From: Acidimicrobiaceae bacterium
GTDB lineage: Bacteria; Actinomycetota; Acidimicrobiia; Acidimicrobiales; RAAP-2
Direction: 5' to 3'
Assembly: GCA_003133325.1 (NCBI GenBank)
Contig: PKXA01000106.1
Coordinates: 1 to 35,559 of the forward strand
Length of the DNA: 35,559 bases
Of the stretch, positions 8,581 through 16,675 are shown piece by piece; position 1 is the first letter of the stretch, and each line of letters opens with the position of its first letter. A program made the position numbers and the translations under genes. The notes under the pieces were generated by a model, which did not search any database, had not been told where the DNA came from, and worked only from the letters and a program-made list of their open reading frames with translations.

Positions 8581-10448
8581 ACTTCCCGATCCTCCGGCAG
8601 CGCCATCGTGGCACTGCCGAACCGGCGACCGACTTCGTTCCGATGGCCGAAGTCGCCCGCAACGACGCCCCTCGGGCCACCATCAACCCCGACAAGTCAC
8701 TCTCGTGGCTGCGTCGCGCCCTTCCGGTGATGAAGGCACATCAGCGGATGTTCATCACATCGCTGGTCCTGTCCTTTTTCGGGCTGGTCCTCCAGGTGCA
8801 GATCCCGAACCTGTTGAATCACGCCATCGGCAACTCCATCGAGGGGCACACCGTGCCGCTCAATCACTACGTCTGGTGGATCATCGGACTTGGTGTGGTC
8901 GGAGGCGTGTCCGGCTATATCTCCCGCCTGTACCTCTTCGAAACCGCCTACAACATCGAGTACGACCTCCGGAACATCATCTATGAACACCTGACCCGCA
9001 TGTCGTTCTCGTTCTACGACAGGGTCCAATCCGGTCAGCTGATTTCTCGGGCGAACTCGGACATCCGGTCCGTGCAGATGTACATGACCTTCGCCCCGCT
9101 GATTCTGGTCCAATGCTCCATGGCGGTGATCGCCTTCGTGTTCATGCTCACCATCAACGTCCCGTTGGCCTTCATCGCCATGGCCACCATGCCCTTCGTC
9201 TACTTCACCGGGGTGAAGATGCGGAAGTCCATGTTCCCGGTGTCGTGGATCATCCAGGCTCGCCTGGCCGATGTGGCCACCATCGTCGACGAAAACGTCA
9301 ACGGAGTCAGGGTGGTCAAGTCATTCGCTGCCGAAGAGCAGCAACTCCGGGCACTCTCCGGCGCGGCGGAGAAGGTGAAATGGAGCTACATCAAGGATGC
9401 AGACCTACGGGCACAGTTCACGCCCCTGGTGCAGAACCTTCCTCAGGTCGGGCTGGCCCTGGTGTTGCTGTTCGGCGGCTACATGGTGATCCATGGCAGT
9501 CTGGGGATCGGGGCCATCCTCGCCTTCAACTCGTACCTGCTGATGCTCCAGGCCCCATTCATGATGTTGGGGATGCTGATCATGATGGGCCAACGGGCGG
9601 CCGCCTCGGCCGACCGGATCTATGAAGTCCTCGATGAACAACCGACGGTGACCGATACGTCCGAGGCGGTCGACCTTCGTGAATGCCGCGGAGACATCCG
9701 ATTCACCCACGTCGATTTTTCGTACAACCAGGACGACGAGCGACTGGTGCTCGCTGATCTCAATCTCCACATCGCCCCGGGTGAAACCGTGGCCGTGGTA
9801 GGGCGCACCGGCGCGGGTAAGTCGACGTTGGCCAGGTTGTTGACCCGCTTCTATGACGTCACTGCCGGCTCGATACGCATCGATGATCACGACATCCGGG
9901 ATGTGACCGTGGCCAGTCTGCGGGCCAACGTCGGCATCGTCCTCGATGAGCCCTTTCTCTTCTCCGTTTCCGTACGCGACAACATCGCCTACGGAAAGCC
10001 CGGGGCCTCCACCGAGGATGTGGAAGCCGCGGCCAGAGCCGCCGGCGCCCATGAGTTCATCAGCCACTTAGAGCACGGGTACGACACGGTGGTGGGTGAA
10101 CGGGGCTACACGTTGTCGGGTGGTCAGCGTCAACGCATCGCCATCGCCCGGACACTGCTCGTGAATCCTCCGATCCTGATCCTCGACGATGCCACCAGCG
10201 CCATCGATGTCCAGGTCGAGCAGGGGATCCATACGAGTCTGCGGGTGCTGATGGAAGGGCGCACAACGCTGATCATCGCCCACCGCCTGTCGACCATCTC
10301 CCTCGCCGATCGGGTGGTGCTTCTGGACAGTCAGAAGATCGTGGCCGACGGGACCCACGCCGAGCTTCTCGCGTCGACCCCGCTGTATGCCGAGATACTC
10401 GCCCAGGCCGCCGAACTCGAGCCCACTTCCGAGGGGGTGGGCCGATGA
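8577..10448 (+). CDS. Heterodimeric ABC exporter subunit A (degenerate ATP site)
   Basis: A 623-residue half-transporter: six-helix exporter domain (~residues 45-330) plus nucleotide-binding domain. Walker A GRTGAGKST (~410), signature LSGGQRQR (~513) and H-loop AHRLST are canonical. The Walker B region is ILDDATSAID, with Asp where the catalytic Glu should be, and the Q-loop reads VLDEPFLF, with Asp in place of the usual Gln. The GTG at 8577 overlaps the marR stop as GTGA and has GAAGG upstream, so I prefer it over ATG 8643 or the longer open frame from 8478. The next gene overlaps by ATGA. The changes mark this as the non-hydrolysing half of a heterodimer such as TM287/288 or BmrCD (family knowledge). 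Confidence 0.9.
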   Translation: MNFPILRQRHRGTAEPATDFVPMAEVARNDAPRATINPDKSLSWLRRALPVMKAHQRMFITSLVLSFFGLVLQVQIPNLLNHAIGNSIEGHTVPLNHYVWWIIGLGVVGGVSGYISRLYLFETAYNIEYDLRNIIYEHLTRMSFSFYDRVQSGQLISRANSDIRSVQMYMTFAPLILVQCSMAVIAFVFMLTINVPLAFIAMATMPFVYFTGVKMRKSMFPVSWIIQARLADVATIVDENVNGVRVVKSFAAEEQQLRALSGAAEKVKWSYIKDADLRAQFTPLVQNLPQVGLALVLLFGGYMVIHGSLGIGAILAFNSYLLMLQAPFMMLGMLIMMGQRAAASADRIYEVLDEQPTVTDTSEAVDLRECRGDIRFTHVDFSYNQDDERLVLADLNLHIAPGETVAVVGRTGAGKSTLARLLTRFYDVTAGSIRIDDHDIRDVTVASLRANVGIVLDEPFLFSVSVRDNIAYGKPGASTEDVEAAARAAGAHEFISHLEHGYDTVVGERGYTLSGGQRQRIAIARTLLVNPPILILDDATSAIDVQVEQGIHTSLRVLMEGRTTLIIAHRLSTISLADRVVLLDSQKIVADGTHAELLASTPLYAEILAQAAELEPTSEGVGR

Positions 10449-12376
10449 CCTGGGGTGGTGGATTCGGTGGTGGTGCCCCCGGCGGATTCGGAAGACCGGC
10501 CGCCCCCGGGCTTCCCTTCGGTGGGATCCCCTCCGAGCTCCAAGATGGAGTTGACCGACTCCTCGCAACGGAGCCCGAACACCCCGACCCCGACATCGTC
10601 TTCAGCCAGAACGGCTCGGATGAGGAGATCCGTCGGCTCAGCCTCTGGCGGTTGATCTCCAAGTACCCGGGAATGACGGCATTGGCTGCGCTGCTCGTCG
10701 TGGTCATCGCCGTGCTGTCCCAAACCGGGCCGAAGCTCACCGAGATCGCCATCAACGACGGGATGACCCCACACCACGGGAACTTCAAAGTCGTCGTGCT
10801 CACCGCCGGGCTGTATCTGATCTTCATCGTCGTGACCTCCTTCGCCCAACGGGTGCAGGTTCAGGTCACCGGCCGGATCGCGGCCTGGGTCATGAACGAC
10901 CTACGGATCAAGATCTTTGCCCACCTCCAACGTCTCTCACTCGGTTTCTTCACCGAAGAGAAGGCCGGGGTGGTGATGAGCCGGATGACCAGCGATATCG
11001 AGAACCTGCAACAGCTCCTCCAGGACGGTCTCTCTCAACTCGCCATCCAGGCTCTGACCATGGTCGTGATCACCGTCGTTCTCTTCACCATCAATGTTCA
11101 GCTGGCGGCCATTACCGTCTTCTTGATCATTCCGGCGCTGGTGGCGGCGACCATCTGGTTCAAGCGCGCTTCTGAACGCGGCTACGAGCGGGTGCGCGAC
11201 GGCATCGCCAACGTCCTGGCCGACCTTTCCGAGAGTCTCCATGGTGTGCGGATCGTCACCGCTCACAATCGGCAGCGTCAGAATGTCGTGCACCATCGCA
11301 ACGTGGTGGGCGACTACCGGGATGCAAACAACTACACCGCCCATGTCAATGCCATCTACGGACCGGGTACCCAACTGCTCGGCGTCCTCTCCCAGGGCGC
11401 CCTGCTGGCCATCGGCGGAACCATGGTGGTGCACGGCACCCTGAAGATCGGTGGCCTGGTCGCGTTCTTCTTGTACCTCAATCGATTCTTCCAGCCCATC
11501 CAGCTGCTGGTCCAGCAGTACAACACCTACCAGCAGGGGCAAGCCTCGGTGATCAAACTCCGGGTGCTCAGCGACACCGAGCCGTCGGTCAGAGAACGGC
11601 CAGGTGCTGTCGACCTGCCCCACATCGAGGGCGAGATCATGTTCGACCACGTCTCGTTCGGGTATGACCCCGGCGTCGAAGTCATTACCGACGTCGATCT
11701 CCGGATCGAGCCGGGCGAAACCGTGGCCTTCGTCGGTCCGACCGGTGCCGGTAAGTCCACCCTGGCCAAACTGGTTACCCGCTTCTACGACCCCACCTCG
11801 GGCCGGGTCCTCATCGACGGTCATGACCTGAGAGACGTGACCATGCGATCGCTGCGTCAACAGCTAGGTGTCGTACCCCAGGAGTCATTCCTGTTCGCGG
11901 GGACGATCGGCGAGAACATCGCCTTCGCCCGTCCCGACGCCAGTGACGACGAGATCCACCAGGCAGTACGAGCCGTCGGGCTCGAGGAGGTGATCGAGCG
12001 GGTACCGAATGGCATCGACACCGTCGTCCACGAGCGGGGACAGACCCTCTCCTCGGGAGAGCGACAGTTGCTCGCCCTGGCCCGGGCCTTCCTGGCCCAT
12101 CCTCGGGTACTCGTCCTCGACGAAGCCACCTCCAACCTCGACCTGCAGTCGGAAACCAAAATCGAAGCCGCCCTCGACGTGCTCCTCGAAAACCGCACGG
12201 CCATCCTCATCGCCCATCGCCTGTCCACGGCCATGCGGGCCGACCGCATTGTGGTGGTCGACGACGGACGGATCGTGGAGATGGGTTCTCATCTCGAGCT
12301 GGTGGCCCTTGGGGGCCGGTACGCCGAGATGTACGCCACCTGGGTGCGGCATTCGGAAACCACCGAGCCCAGTTGA
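10445..12376 (+). CDS. Heterodimeric ABC exporter subunit B (catalytic half)
   Basis: A 643-residue half-transporter with a Gly/Pro-rich N-terminal extension (~residues 1-35, GGGFGGGAPGGFGRP), a six-helix membrane domain (~70-355) and a nucleotide-binding domain. Walker A GPTGAGKST (~430), Q-loop VPQESFLFAG and Walker B VLVLDEATSNLD are intact, while the signature is LSSGERQ (~534) instead of LSGGQ. That is the complement of subunit A: this weakened signature would face subunit A's Asp-type Walker B, leaving one working ATP site built from this subunit's Walker motifs and subunit A's LSGGQ. ATG overlaps the previous stop (ATGA), which implies coupled, near-equal synthesis. Its TGA begins a 32-bp tandem duplication. 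Likely exports a hydrophobic toxicant. Confidence 0.92.
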   Translation: MTWGGGFGGGAPGGFGRPAAPGLPFGGIPSELQDGVDRLLATEPEHPDPDIVFSQNGSDEEIRRLSLWRLISKYPGMTALAALLVVVIAVLSQTGPKLTEIAINDGMTPHHGNFKVVVLTAGLYLIFIVVTSFAQRVQVQVTGRIAAWVMNDLRIKIFAHLQRLSLGFFTEEKAGVVMSRMTSDIENLQQLLQDGLSQLAIQALTMVVITVVLFTINVQLAAITVFLIIPALVAATIWFKRASERGYERVRDGIANVLADLSESLHGVRIVTAHNRQRQNVVHHRNVVGDYRDANNYTAHVNAIYGPGTQLLGVLSQGALLAIGGTMVVHGTLKIGGLVAFFLYLNRFFQPIQLLVQQYNTYQQGQASVIKLRVLSDTEPSVRERPGAVDLPHIEGEIMFDHVSFGYDPGVEVITDVDLRIEPGETVAFVGPTGAGKSTLAKLVTRFYDPTSGRVLIDGHDLRDVTMRSLRQQLGVVPQESFLFAGTIGENIAFARPDASDDEIHQAVRAVGLEEVIERVPNGIDTVVHERGQTLSSGERQLLALARAFLAHPRVLVLDEATSNLDLQSETKIEAALDVLLENRTAILIAHRLSTAMRADRIVVVDDGRIVEMGSHLELVALGGRYAEMYATWVRHSETTEPS

Positions 12377-12437
12377 TCGAAGGGTCGGCCGAGCCAACCG
12401 ATGGATGATCGAAGGGTCGGCCGAGCCAACCGATGGA
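12374..12437. repeat. Perfect 32-bp tandem duplication starting at a stop codon
   Basis: Two identical 32-base units lie at 12374-12405 and 12406-12437. Each begins TGATCGAAGGGTCGGCCGAG; the first TGA is the stop codon of the ABC subunit B gene. Only two copies are present, so this is not a CRISPR array. Confidence 0.95.
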
Positions 12438-12537
12438 GTAGGGAATGTCCGCGTATTCCTGACCTGGCCGTGCCACACTGGCTGACCAATACGAGCGTGG
12501 CGGTTAGCCGCCCGCTCTCCGGCTGCGGAGGTTCGGA

Positions 12538-13338
12538 ATGACTGTTCGGAAGCTAGTTGCCGAGTGTTTGGGAACCGCTCTCCTGGTGTTTTTGGCGGTG
12601 GGAGTTGCCACCCTCTCGTTCGGGAAATGGGCATCAGGACCCCTCGTCAATGGCTCCACCGGTACCAGTGTTGCGGCTGGGATTGTCGCCACGGCCCTTG
12701 CCTTTGGGCTGGTGATGTTGATCCTCGCGTATGCCCTCGGGCCGATCTCGGGCGCCCACGTCAACCCGGCGGTCACCATCGGCTTTGTGGTGACTGGGCG
12801 GATGACCATCATCGAGGGCATCGGCTACTGGATCGCCCAGCTGGTCGGCGGCATCATCGGTGCCGGCGTTCTCTTCGAGGTATTCCGCTCGACCACCCTC
12901 TACTCCAAGGCCGGGACCGGCCTCGGCACCGACGGATGGGGGAAGCACTCCATGATCGGCATCCAATGGGGTGGTGCATTTGCCGCCGAGGCCATCCTCA
13001 CCTTCCTCTTCGTCCTGGTGGTCCTTACCGTCACCAGCCGGATCGGCAACTCGAACGTGGCCGGCATTGCTATTGGCTTCGCGTTGGCATCCGTGCACCT
13101 CATCGGCATCCCCATCACGGGTACGTCGGTCAATCCGGCCCGAAGCCTGGGGCCGGCCATCTTCGCCGGTGGTGACGCCCTTCACCAGGTGTGGTTATTT
13201 CTGGTGGCGCCCCTGGTCGGCGGAATTGTGGCTGCCCTGGTCCATCGGTTTCTGGTGCCAATCGAATCCGCCCAAGTGATCGACCTGCTCGGTGACGAAG
13301 CTGGCCAGGTGGCGACCGAGGTCGCCACCTCCAGTTGA
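12538..13338 (+). CDS. MIP-family channel (aquaporin/glycerol facilitator)
   Basis: A 266-residue six-helix membrane channel. Both half-helix NPA motifs are intact: SGAHVNPAVTIGF near residue 74 and GTSVNPARSLGPA near residue 196, and the N-terminal AECLGTALLVFLAVG is the usual first helix. The SVNPARS form without an Asp after the second NPA is more like water channels (AqpZ, NPARS) than glycerol facilitators (GlpF, NPARD), so water or small neutral solutes are the likely cargo. It has a somewhat long loop at residues ~118-140. ATG at 12538 follows a clean CGGAGG. It is separated from the ABC operon by 161 bases and looks like its own transcription unit. Confidence 0.93.
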   Translation: MTVRKLVAECLGTALLVFLAVGVATLSFGKWASGPLVNGSTGTSVAAGIVATALAFGLVMLILAYALGPISGAHVNPAVTIGFVVTGRMTIIEGIGYWIAQLVGGIIGAGVLFEVFRSTTLYSKAGTGLGTDGWGKHSMIGIQWGGAFAAEAILTFLFVLVVLTVTSRIGNSNVAGIAIGFALASVHLIGIPITGTSVNPARSLGPAIFAGGDALHQVWLFLVAPLVGGIVAALVHRFLVPIESAQVIDLLGDEAGQVATEVATSS

Positions 13339-13398
13339 CGGTCCCTGACGGGAGGCTTACGGTCGGCCTTTCCTGCACTGTTCGATGCAGCGGATCCC

Positions 13399-13427
13399 TT
13401 GACATTCTGCGCTTCTCCATGAACAAT
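13399..13427 (+). promoter_or_regulatory. Sigma-70-type promoter for the repeat lipoprotein
   Basis: TTGACA at 13399-13404, a 17-base spacer, and AACAAT at 13422-13427 (four of six matches to TATAAT). Transcription would start near 13434, about 30 bases before the ATG at 13466, which has GGGAGG upstream. Confidence 0.6.
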
Positions 13428-13465
13428 GCAGGTCAGCACGTGTGCTCGAGTCGGGAGGGACGGAC

Positions 13466-14167
13466 ATGCCGAAGGTACGTGTAGCCGGCTTTGTGTTCCT
13501 ACTGTGTGCGGCGGCCGTTGGAGTGGGAGCTTGTAGCAGCAACACCAGCACCACGAGCACCACCGCCGGCTCGGGCACAACCAGCACCAAGACGGCCTTC
13601 TGCGGCTACAACATCACGCTGGACAAGTCGTCGTCAAACGTGACCTCTGCCGCCGACGCCTTGACCGTCCTCAAGGCGAACAAGGGTGCGCTCGACGGCT
13701 TCGCCAACAACATCCCCAATGACAGCATCCGAGCCGACGCCCAGGGTCTGGTGACTGCCGTTCGTGCCGCTGTGGCCGCAAACGACGCCAACGCTTTGAG
13801 CAGTCCCTCGCTCATGGCAGACGGTGCTGCGATCGACACCTACTGTGGTGTACAGGGTGACGGAACTCCGCTGCCGGCGAACTTTGCTGCCGGCAAGGGC
13901 ACCGCATTCTGTGCTGACGAGGCTGCCATCTCCGCAGGCGTGGGGTCAGCCGCCACCCCTGCCGACGCGGTTGCGTTCCTCGTGGCCAACCAGGCCAAGA
14001 TCAGCGACTTCGCCGCCAATATCCCGAGTGCCGTCCAGAGCGACGCCCAGAGTCTTGTAACCGCCGCGCGTGCTGCCATCGCCAGCAACGATGGCAGCCA
14101 GATCGAGACCCAGGCGGTATCCACCGCGTCCAACAACGTCGATCTCTACTGCGGGGTCAACCACTAA
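13466..14167 (+). CDS. Lipoprotein with two Cys-bracketed repeats, function unknown
   Basis: A 233-residue predicted lipoprotein: signal peptide of ~26 residues ending in the lipobox VGVGAC, then a Ser/Thr-rich linker (SSNTSTTSTTAGSGTTST) and two tandem repeats of about 85 residues. Each repeat opens with TAFC and closes with YCGV, and both contain an N-I-P ... DAQ(G/S)LVTA(V/A)RAA core, so each unit probably folds as a small helical domain held by one disulfide outside the membrane. The start at 13466 has GGGAGGGACGG as ribosome site; a GTG at 13442 is less likely. A consensus promoter sits just upstream. I do not recognise a named family. It is not obviously linked to the aquaporin or metE beside it. 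Confidence 0.85.
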   Translation: MPKVRVAGFVFLLCAAAVGVGACSSNTSTTSTTAGSGTTSTKTAFCGYNITLDKSSSNVTSAADALTVLKANKGALDGFANNIPNDSIRADAQGLVTAVRAAVAANDANALSSPSLMADGAAIDTYCGVQGDGTPLPANFAAGKGTAFCADEAAISAGVGSAATPADAVAFLVANQAKISDFAANIPSAVQSDAQSLVTAARAAIASNDGSQIETQAVSTASNNVDLYCGVNH

Positions 14168-14329
14168 TCTGACGACTGCGAGCATCATCGGCCACGACGG
14201 ATTGCAAAACCTTGGCGACATTGTTTCGGGGCGGGAAACCTCCAGTGGATACGTGTACTTCCTCGTCCGGCCGAACGGACTGGCAGGGAGTGGGCTCCTG
14301 CCCGGGGACCACCCCGAAACGCTCCACTC

Positions 14330-16636
14330 GTGACGACCATGGGTGTAGCAAGGACCGCGGTGCACGGAATGCCCCGGATCGGGGAGGGCCGATCACTGAA
14401 GAAGGCACTGGAGCGCTTCTGGGCCGGGCGGATCCCGGCGGAGGAACTGCAACGTACGGCGGCGGAGATCCGGCATCTCAACTGGAAGGCGATGGCCGAT
14501 GCCGGGATCGACTTCGTGCCGTCGAACGACTTCTCCCTCTATGACCACGTGCTCGATGCCGCCGTGATGGTGGGGGCCATTCCGGAACGCTTCCGAACCG
14601 AGGCTGGGCCCATCGACCTGGATCGCTACTTTGCCATGGCCCGGGGTGGGGCGATCGACGGACATTCGGCTGCACCTTTCGAACTGACCAAGTGGTTCGA
14701 CACCAACTACCACCACCTTGTGCCCGAGATCGAAGCTTCCACTCCGTTTGTGCCCGATACGTCAAAGCTACGCGGTGAACATACCGAGGCTGCCGCCCTC
14801 GGCATCGTCACTACCCCCGTCCTGGTCGGTCCCCTCACTTTGCTCCTTCGGAGCACTGGGTCATCCAATCGCTATGCCCTGGGACGGCTCGACGCACTTG
14901 TCGACGCCTACGGCCAGGTGTTGGCCGAGCTCCACCGTGAAGGTGTGCCTTGGGTACGGCTCGATGAACCGGTGCTGGTCGAGGATCGCGATGCAAAGGA
15001 GGTCCAGGCTCTGCGGAACGCCTATCGACAGTTGGCCGAACGCAGCGATCGACCGAGCCTGGTGGTCTCCACCTACTTCGGCAGCGTTGGTTCCGCCCTC
15101 CCGATTCTGGCCGATCTCCCGGTGGAAGCTGTGGGCCTCGACTTCTGCCGGGGAGCGGAACAGCTCGGCCTCCTGCAGTCCGCCGGTGGTTTGGGCGACA
15201 AAGTCCTGATGGCCGGCGTGGTCGATGGGCGCAATGTATGGGCCAATGATCTCGATGCCTCCCTCGCCTTGCTCGATCAGCTGGCGGACGTTGCCGCCGA
15301 AGTGGTGGTATCCACCTCGTGCTCGCTGATGCACGTACCGGTGAGCCTCCGGGCCGAGAGCAACCTTTCCGACGAGGTACTCCCCTGGTTGGCCTTCGCC
15401 GAAGAAAAACTCGCGGAGCTGGCCACCTTGGCCAAGGGGTTCGGACTGGGCCGGGTGGTGGTGGCCGAAGAACTCGACACCAACCGGATGGTCCGGAGAG
15501 CCAGGCTGCGCTCCCCCCGTGTCGTCGATGCCACCGTCCGCCAACGGGTTGCCGGGTTGGGAAACTCCGACCCCCGGCGATCGACCCGCTCTGAGGTGCG
15601 AGCCGCCGCCCAGCAGGTTCGCCTGTCGCTGCCCCCACTGCCGACGACCACCATCGGATCATTTCCCCAAACCGCGGATTTGCGCTCCGCCCGAGCCGCG
15701 TGGCAGACCAACCACATCGACGATGTCGCCTACCACGCGTCACTGTGCGCAGAAGTCGACCGGGTCGTACGCATCCAGGAGGAGGTCGGGCTGGACGTCC
15801 TCGTCCATGGAGAGCCCGAGCGCGATGACATGGTCCGCTATTTCGCCGATCAACTGGCTGGTTTCGTGTTGCCGGTCGAAGGATGGGTCCAGTCGTACGG
15901 CTCGCGGTGCGTCCGACCTCCAGTTCTGGTCGGCGACGTATCCCGACCCCGTGCGATGACCGTGGAGTGGGCTCGTTACGCCCAGTCCGGAACCTCGAAA
16001 CCGGTGAAGGGAATGCTGACCGGACCTGTCACCATGCTGCGATGGTCCTTTGTGCGTGACGACCAGACCGAGTCGGAGACCGCCGTACAACTGGCATTGG
16101 CAATCCGCGACGAACTCGTCGACCTGCAGTCAGCCGGTATCGCCATAATTCAGGTGGACGAGCCCGGATTACGCGAGGGTCTTCCCCTGCGGACCGCCGA
16201 GCGCGCCGACTATCTGGCCTGGGCCACGCGAGCATTCCGGGTGGTGACGGAGCCGGCGAATTCTGAAACTCAGGTACACACCCACATGTGTTATGCCCAG
16301 CTTGGTGACATCATGGACGCGCTGGGTGAACTCGACGTCGATGTGGTGTCGTTGGAGGCGGCCCGCTCAGGTATGGCGTTGGCGGCAGACCTCAAAGCCG
16401 CCGATTATCAGGGTGGGGTCGGACCGGGTGTCTATGACGTGCACACCCCCGGGATTCCCACCATTGCCTCGATCGAGGTGCTCCTTCGTCGCGCCGTTGA
16501 GGCACTCGGAAGCGATCGGGTGTGGGTCAACCCCGACTGTGGCCTGAAGACCCGTCAGTACGATCAGGTCGTCCCCGCTCTCGAGCACATGGTGGCGGCC
16601 GCCCGCAAGCTCAGAGCGGAACTCGAAACCGACTGA
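14330..16636 (+). CDS. metE: Cobalamin-independent methionine synthase
   Basis: A 768-residue cytosolic enzyme that transfers a methyl group from 5-methyltetrahydropteroyl-triglutamate to homocysteine. Both TIM-barrel halves are present at normal length: N-terminal part with RIGEGRSLKKALERFW, WKAMADAGIDFVPSNDFSLY and KWFDTNYHHLVPE; C-terminal part with TTIGSFPQT, KGMLTGPVTMLRWSF, IQVDEPGLREGLP, and the zinc-site segments HTHMCYAQ and VNPDCGLKTR. The GTG at 14330 gives the longest reasonable frame; ATG at 14339 is equally possible, and no strong Shine-Dalgarno is seen for either. The 162-base leader contains a hairpin (GGCAG ... CTGCC, about 14283-14302) but I could not match it to a SAM, SAH or cobalamin riboswitch. 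Confidence 0.96.
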   Translation: MTTMGVARTAVHGMPRIGEGRSLKKALERFWAGRIPAEELQRTAAEIRHLNWKAMADAGIDFVPSNDFSLYDHVLDAAVMVGAIPERFRTEAGPIDLDRYFAMARGGAIDGHSAAPFELTKWFDTNYHHLVPEIEASTPFVPDTSKLRGEHTEAAALGIVTTPVLVGPLTLLLRSTGSSNRYALGRLDALVDAYGQVLAELHREGVPWVRLDEPVLVEDRDAKEVQALRNAYRQLAERSDRPSLVVSTYFGSVGSALPILADLPVEAVGLDFCRGAEQLGLLQSAGGLGDKVLMAGVVDGRNVWANDLDASLALLDQLADVAAEVVVSTSCSLMHVPVSLRAESNLSDEVLPWLAFAEEKLAELATLAKGFGLGRVVVAEELDTNRMVRRARLRSPRVVDATVRQRVAGLGNSDPRRSTRSEVRAAAQQVRLSLPPLPTTTIGSFPQTADLRSARAAWQTNHIDDVAYHASLCAEVDRVVRIQEEVGLDVLVHGEPERDDMVRYFADQLAGFVLPVEGWVQSYGSRCVRPPVLVGDVSRPRAMTVEWARYAQSGTSKPVKGMLTGPVTMLRWSFVRDDQTESETAVQLALAIRDELVDLQSAGIAIIQVDEPGLREGLPLRTAERADYLAWATRAFRVVTEPANSETQVHTHMCYAQLGDIMDALGELDVDVVSLEAARSGMALAADLKAADYQGGVGPGVYDVHTPGIPTIASIEVLLRRAVEALGSDRVWVNPDCGLKTRQYDQVVPALEHMVAAARKLRAELETD

Positions 16637-16648
16637 ACCCCGGTCGAT

Positions 16649-16675
16649 CACCTCGAGGTGCCCCGACTCATCGGG
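16649..16675. terminator. Possible bidirectional terminator between metE and the radical SAM gene
   Basis: Between and just into two convergent gene ends are a perfect 12-base palindrome CACCTCGAGGTG (16649-16660) and a hairpin CCCGA-CTCA-TCGGG (16662-16675). No T-tract follows on either strand, so intrinsic termination is uncertain. Confidence 0.35.

Noticed and set aside
12374-12437. CRISPR-like repeat
   Set aside because: Two directly adjacent copies with no spacer; a tandem duplication.
14168-14329. Riboswitch upstream of metE
   Set aside because: Only a short bulged hairpin is visible; I could not match the conserved cores of cobalamin, SAM-IV or SAH riboswitches. A covariance-model search would decide.
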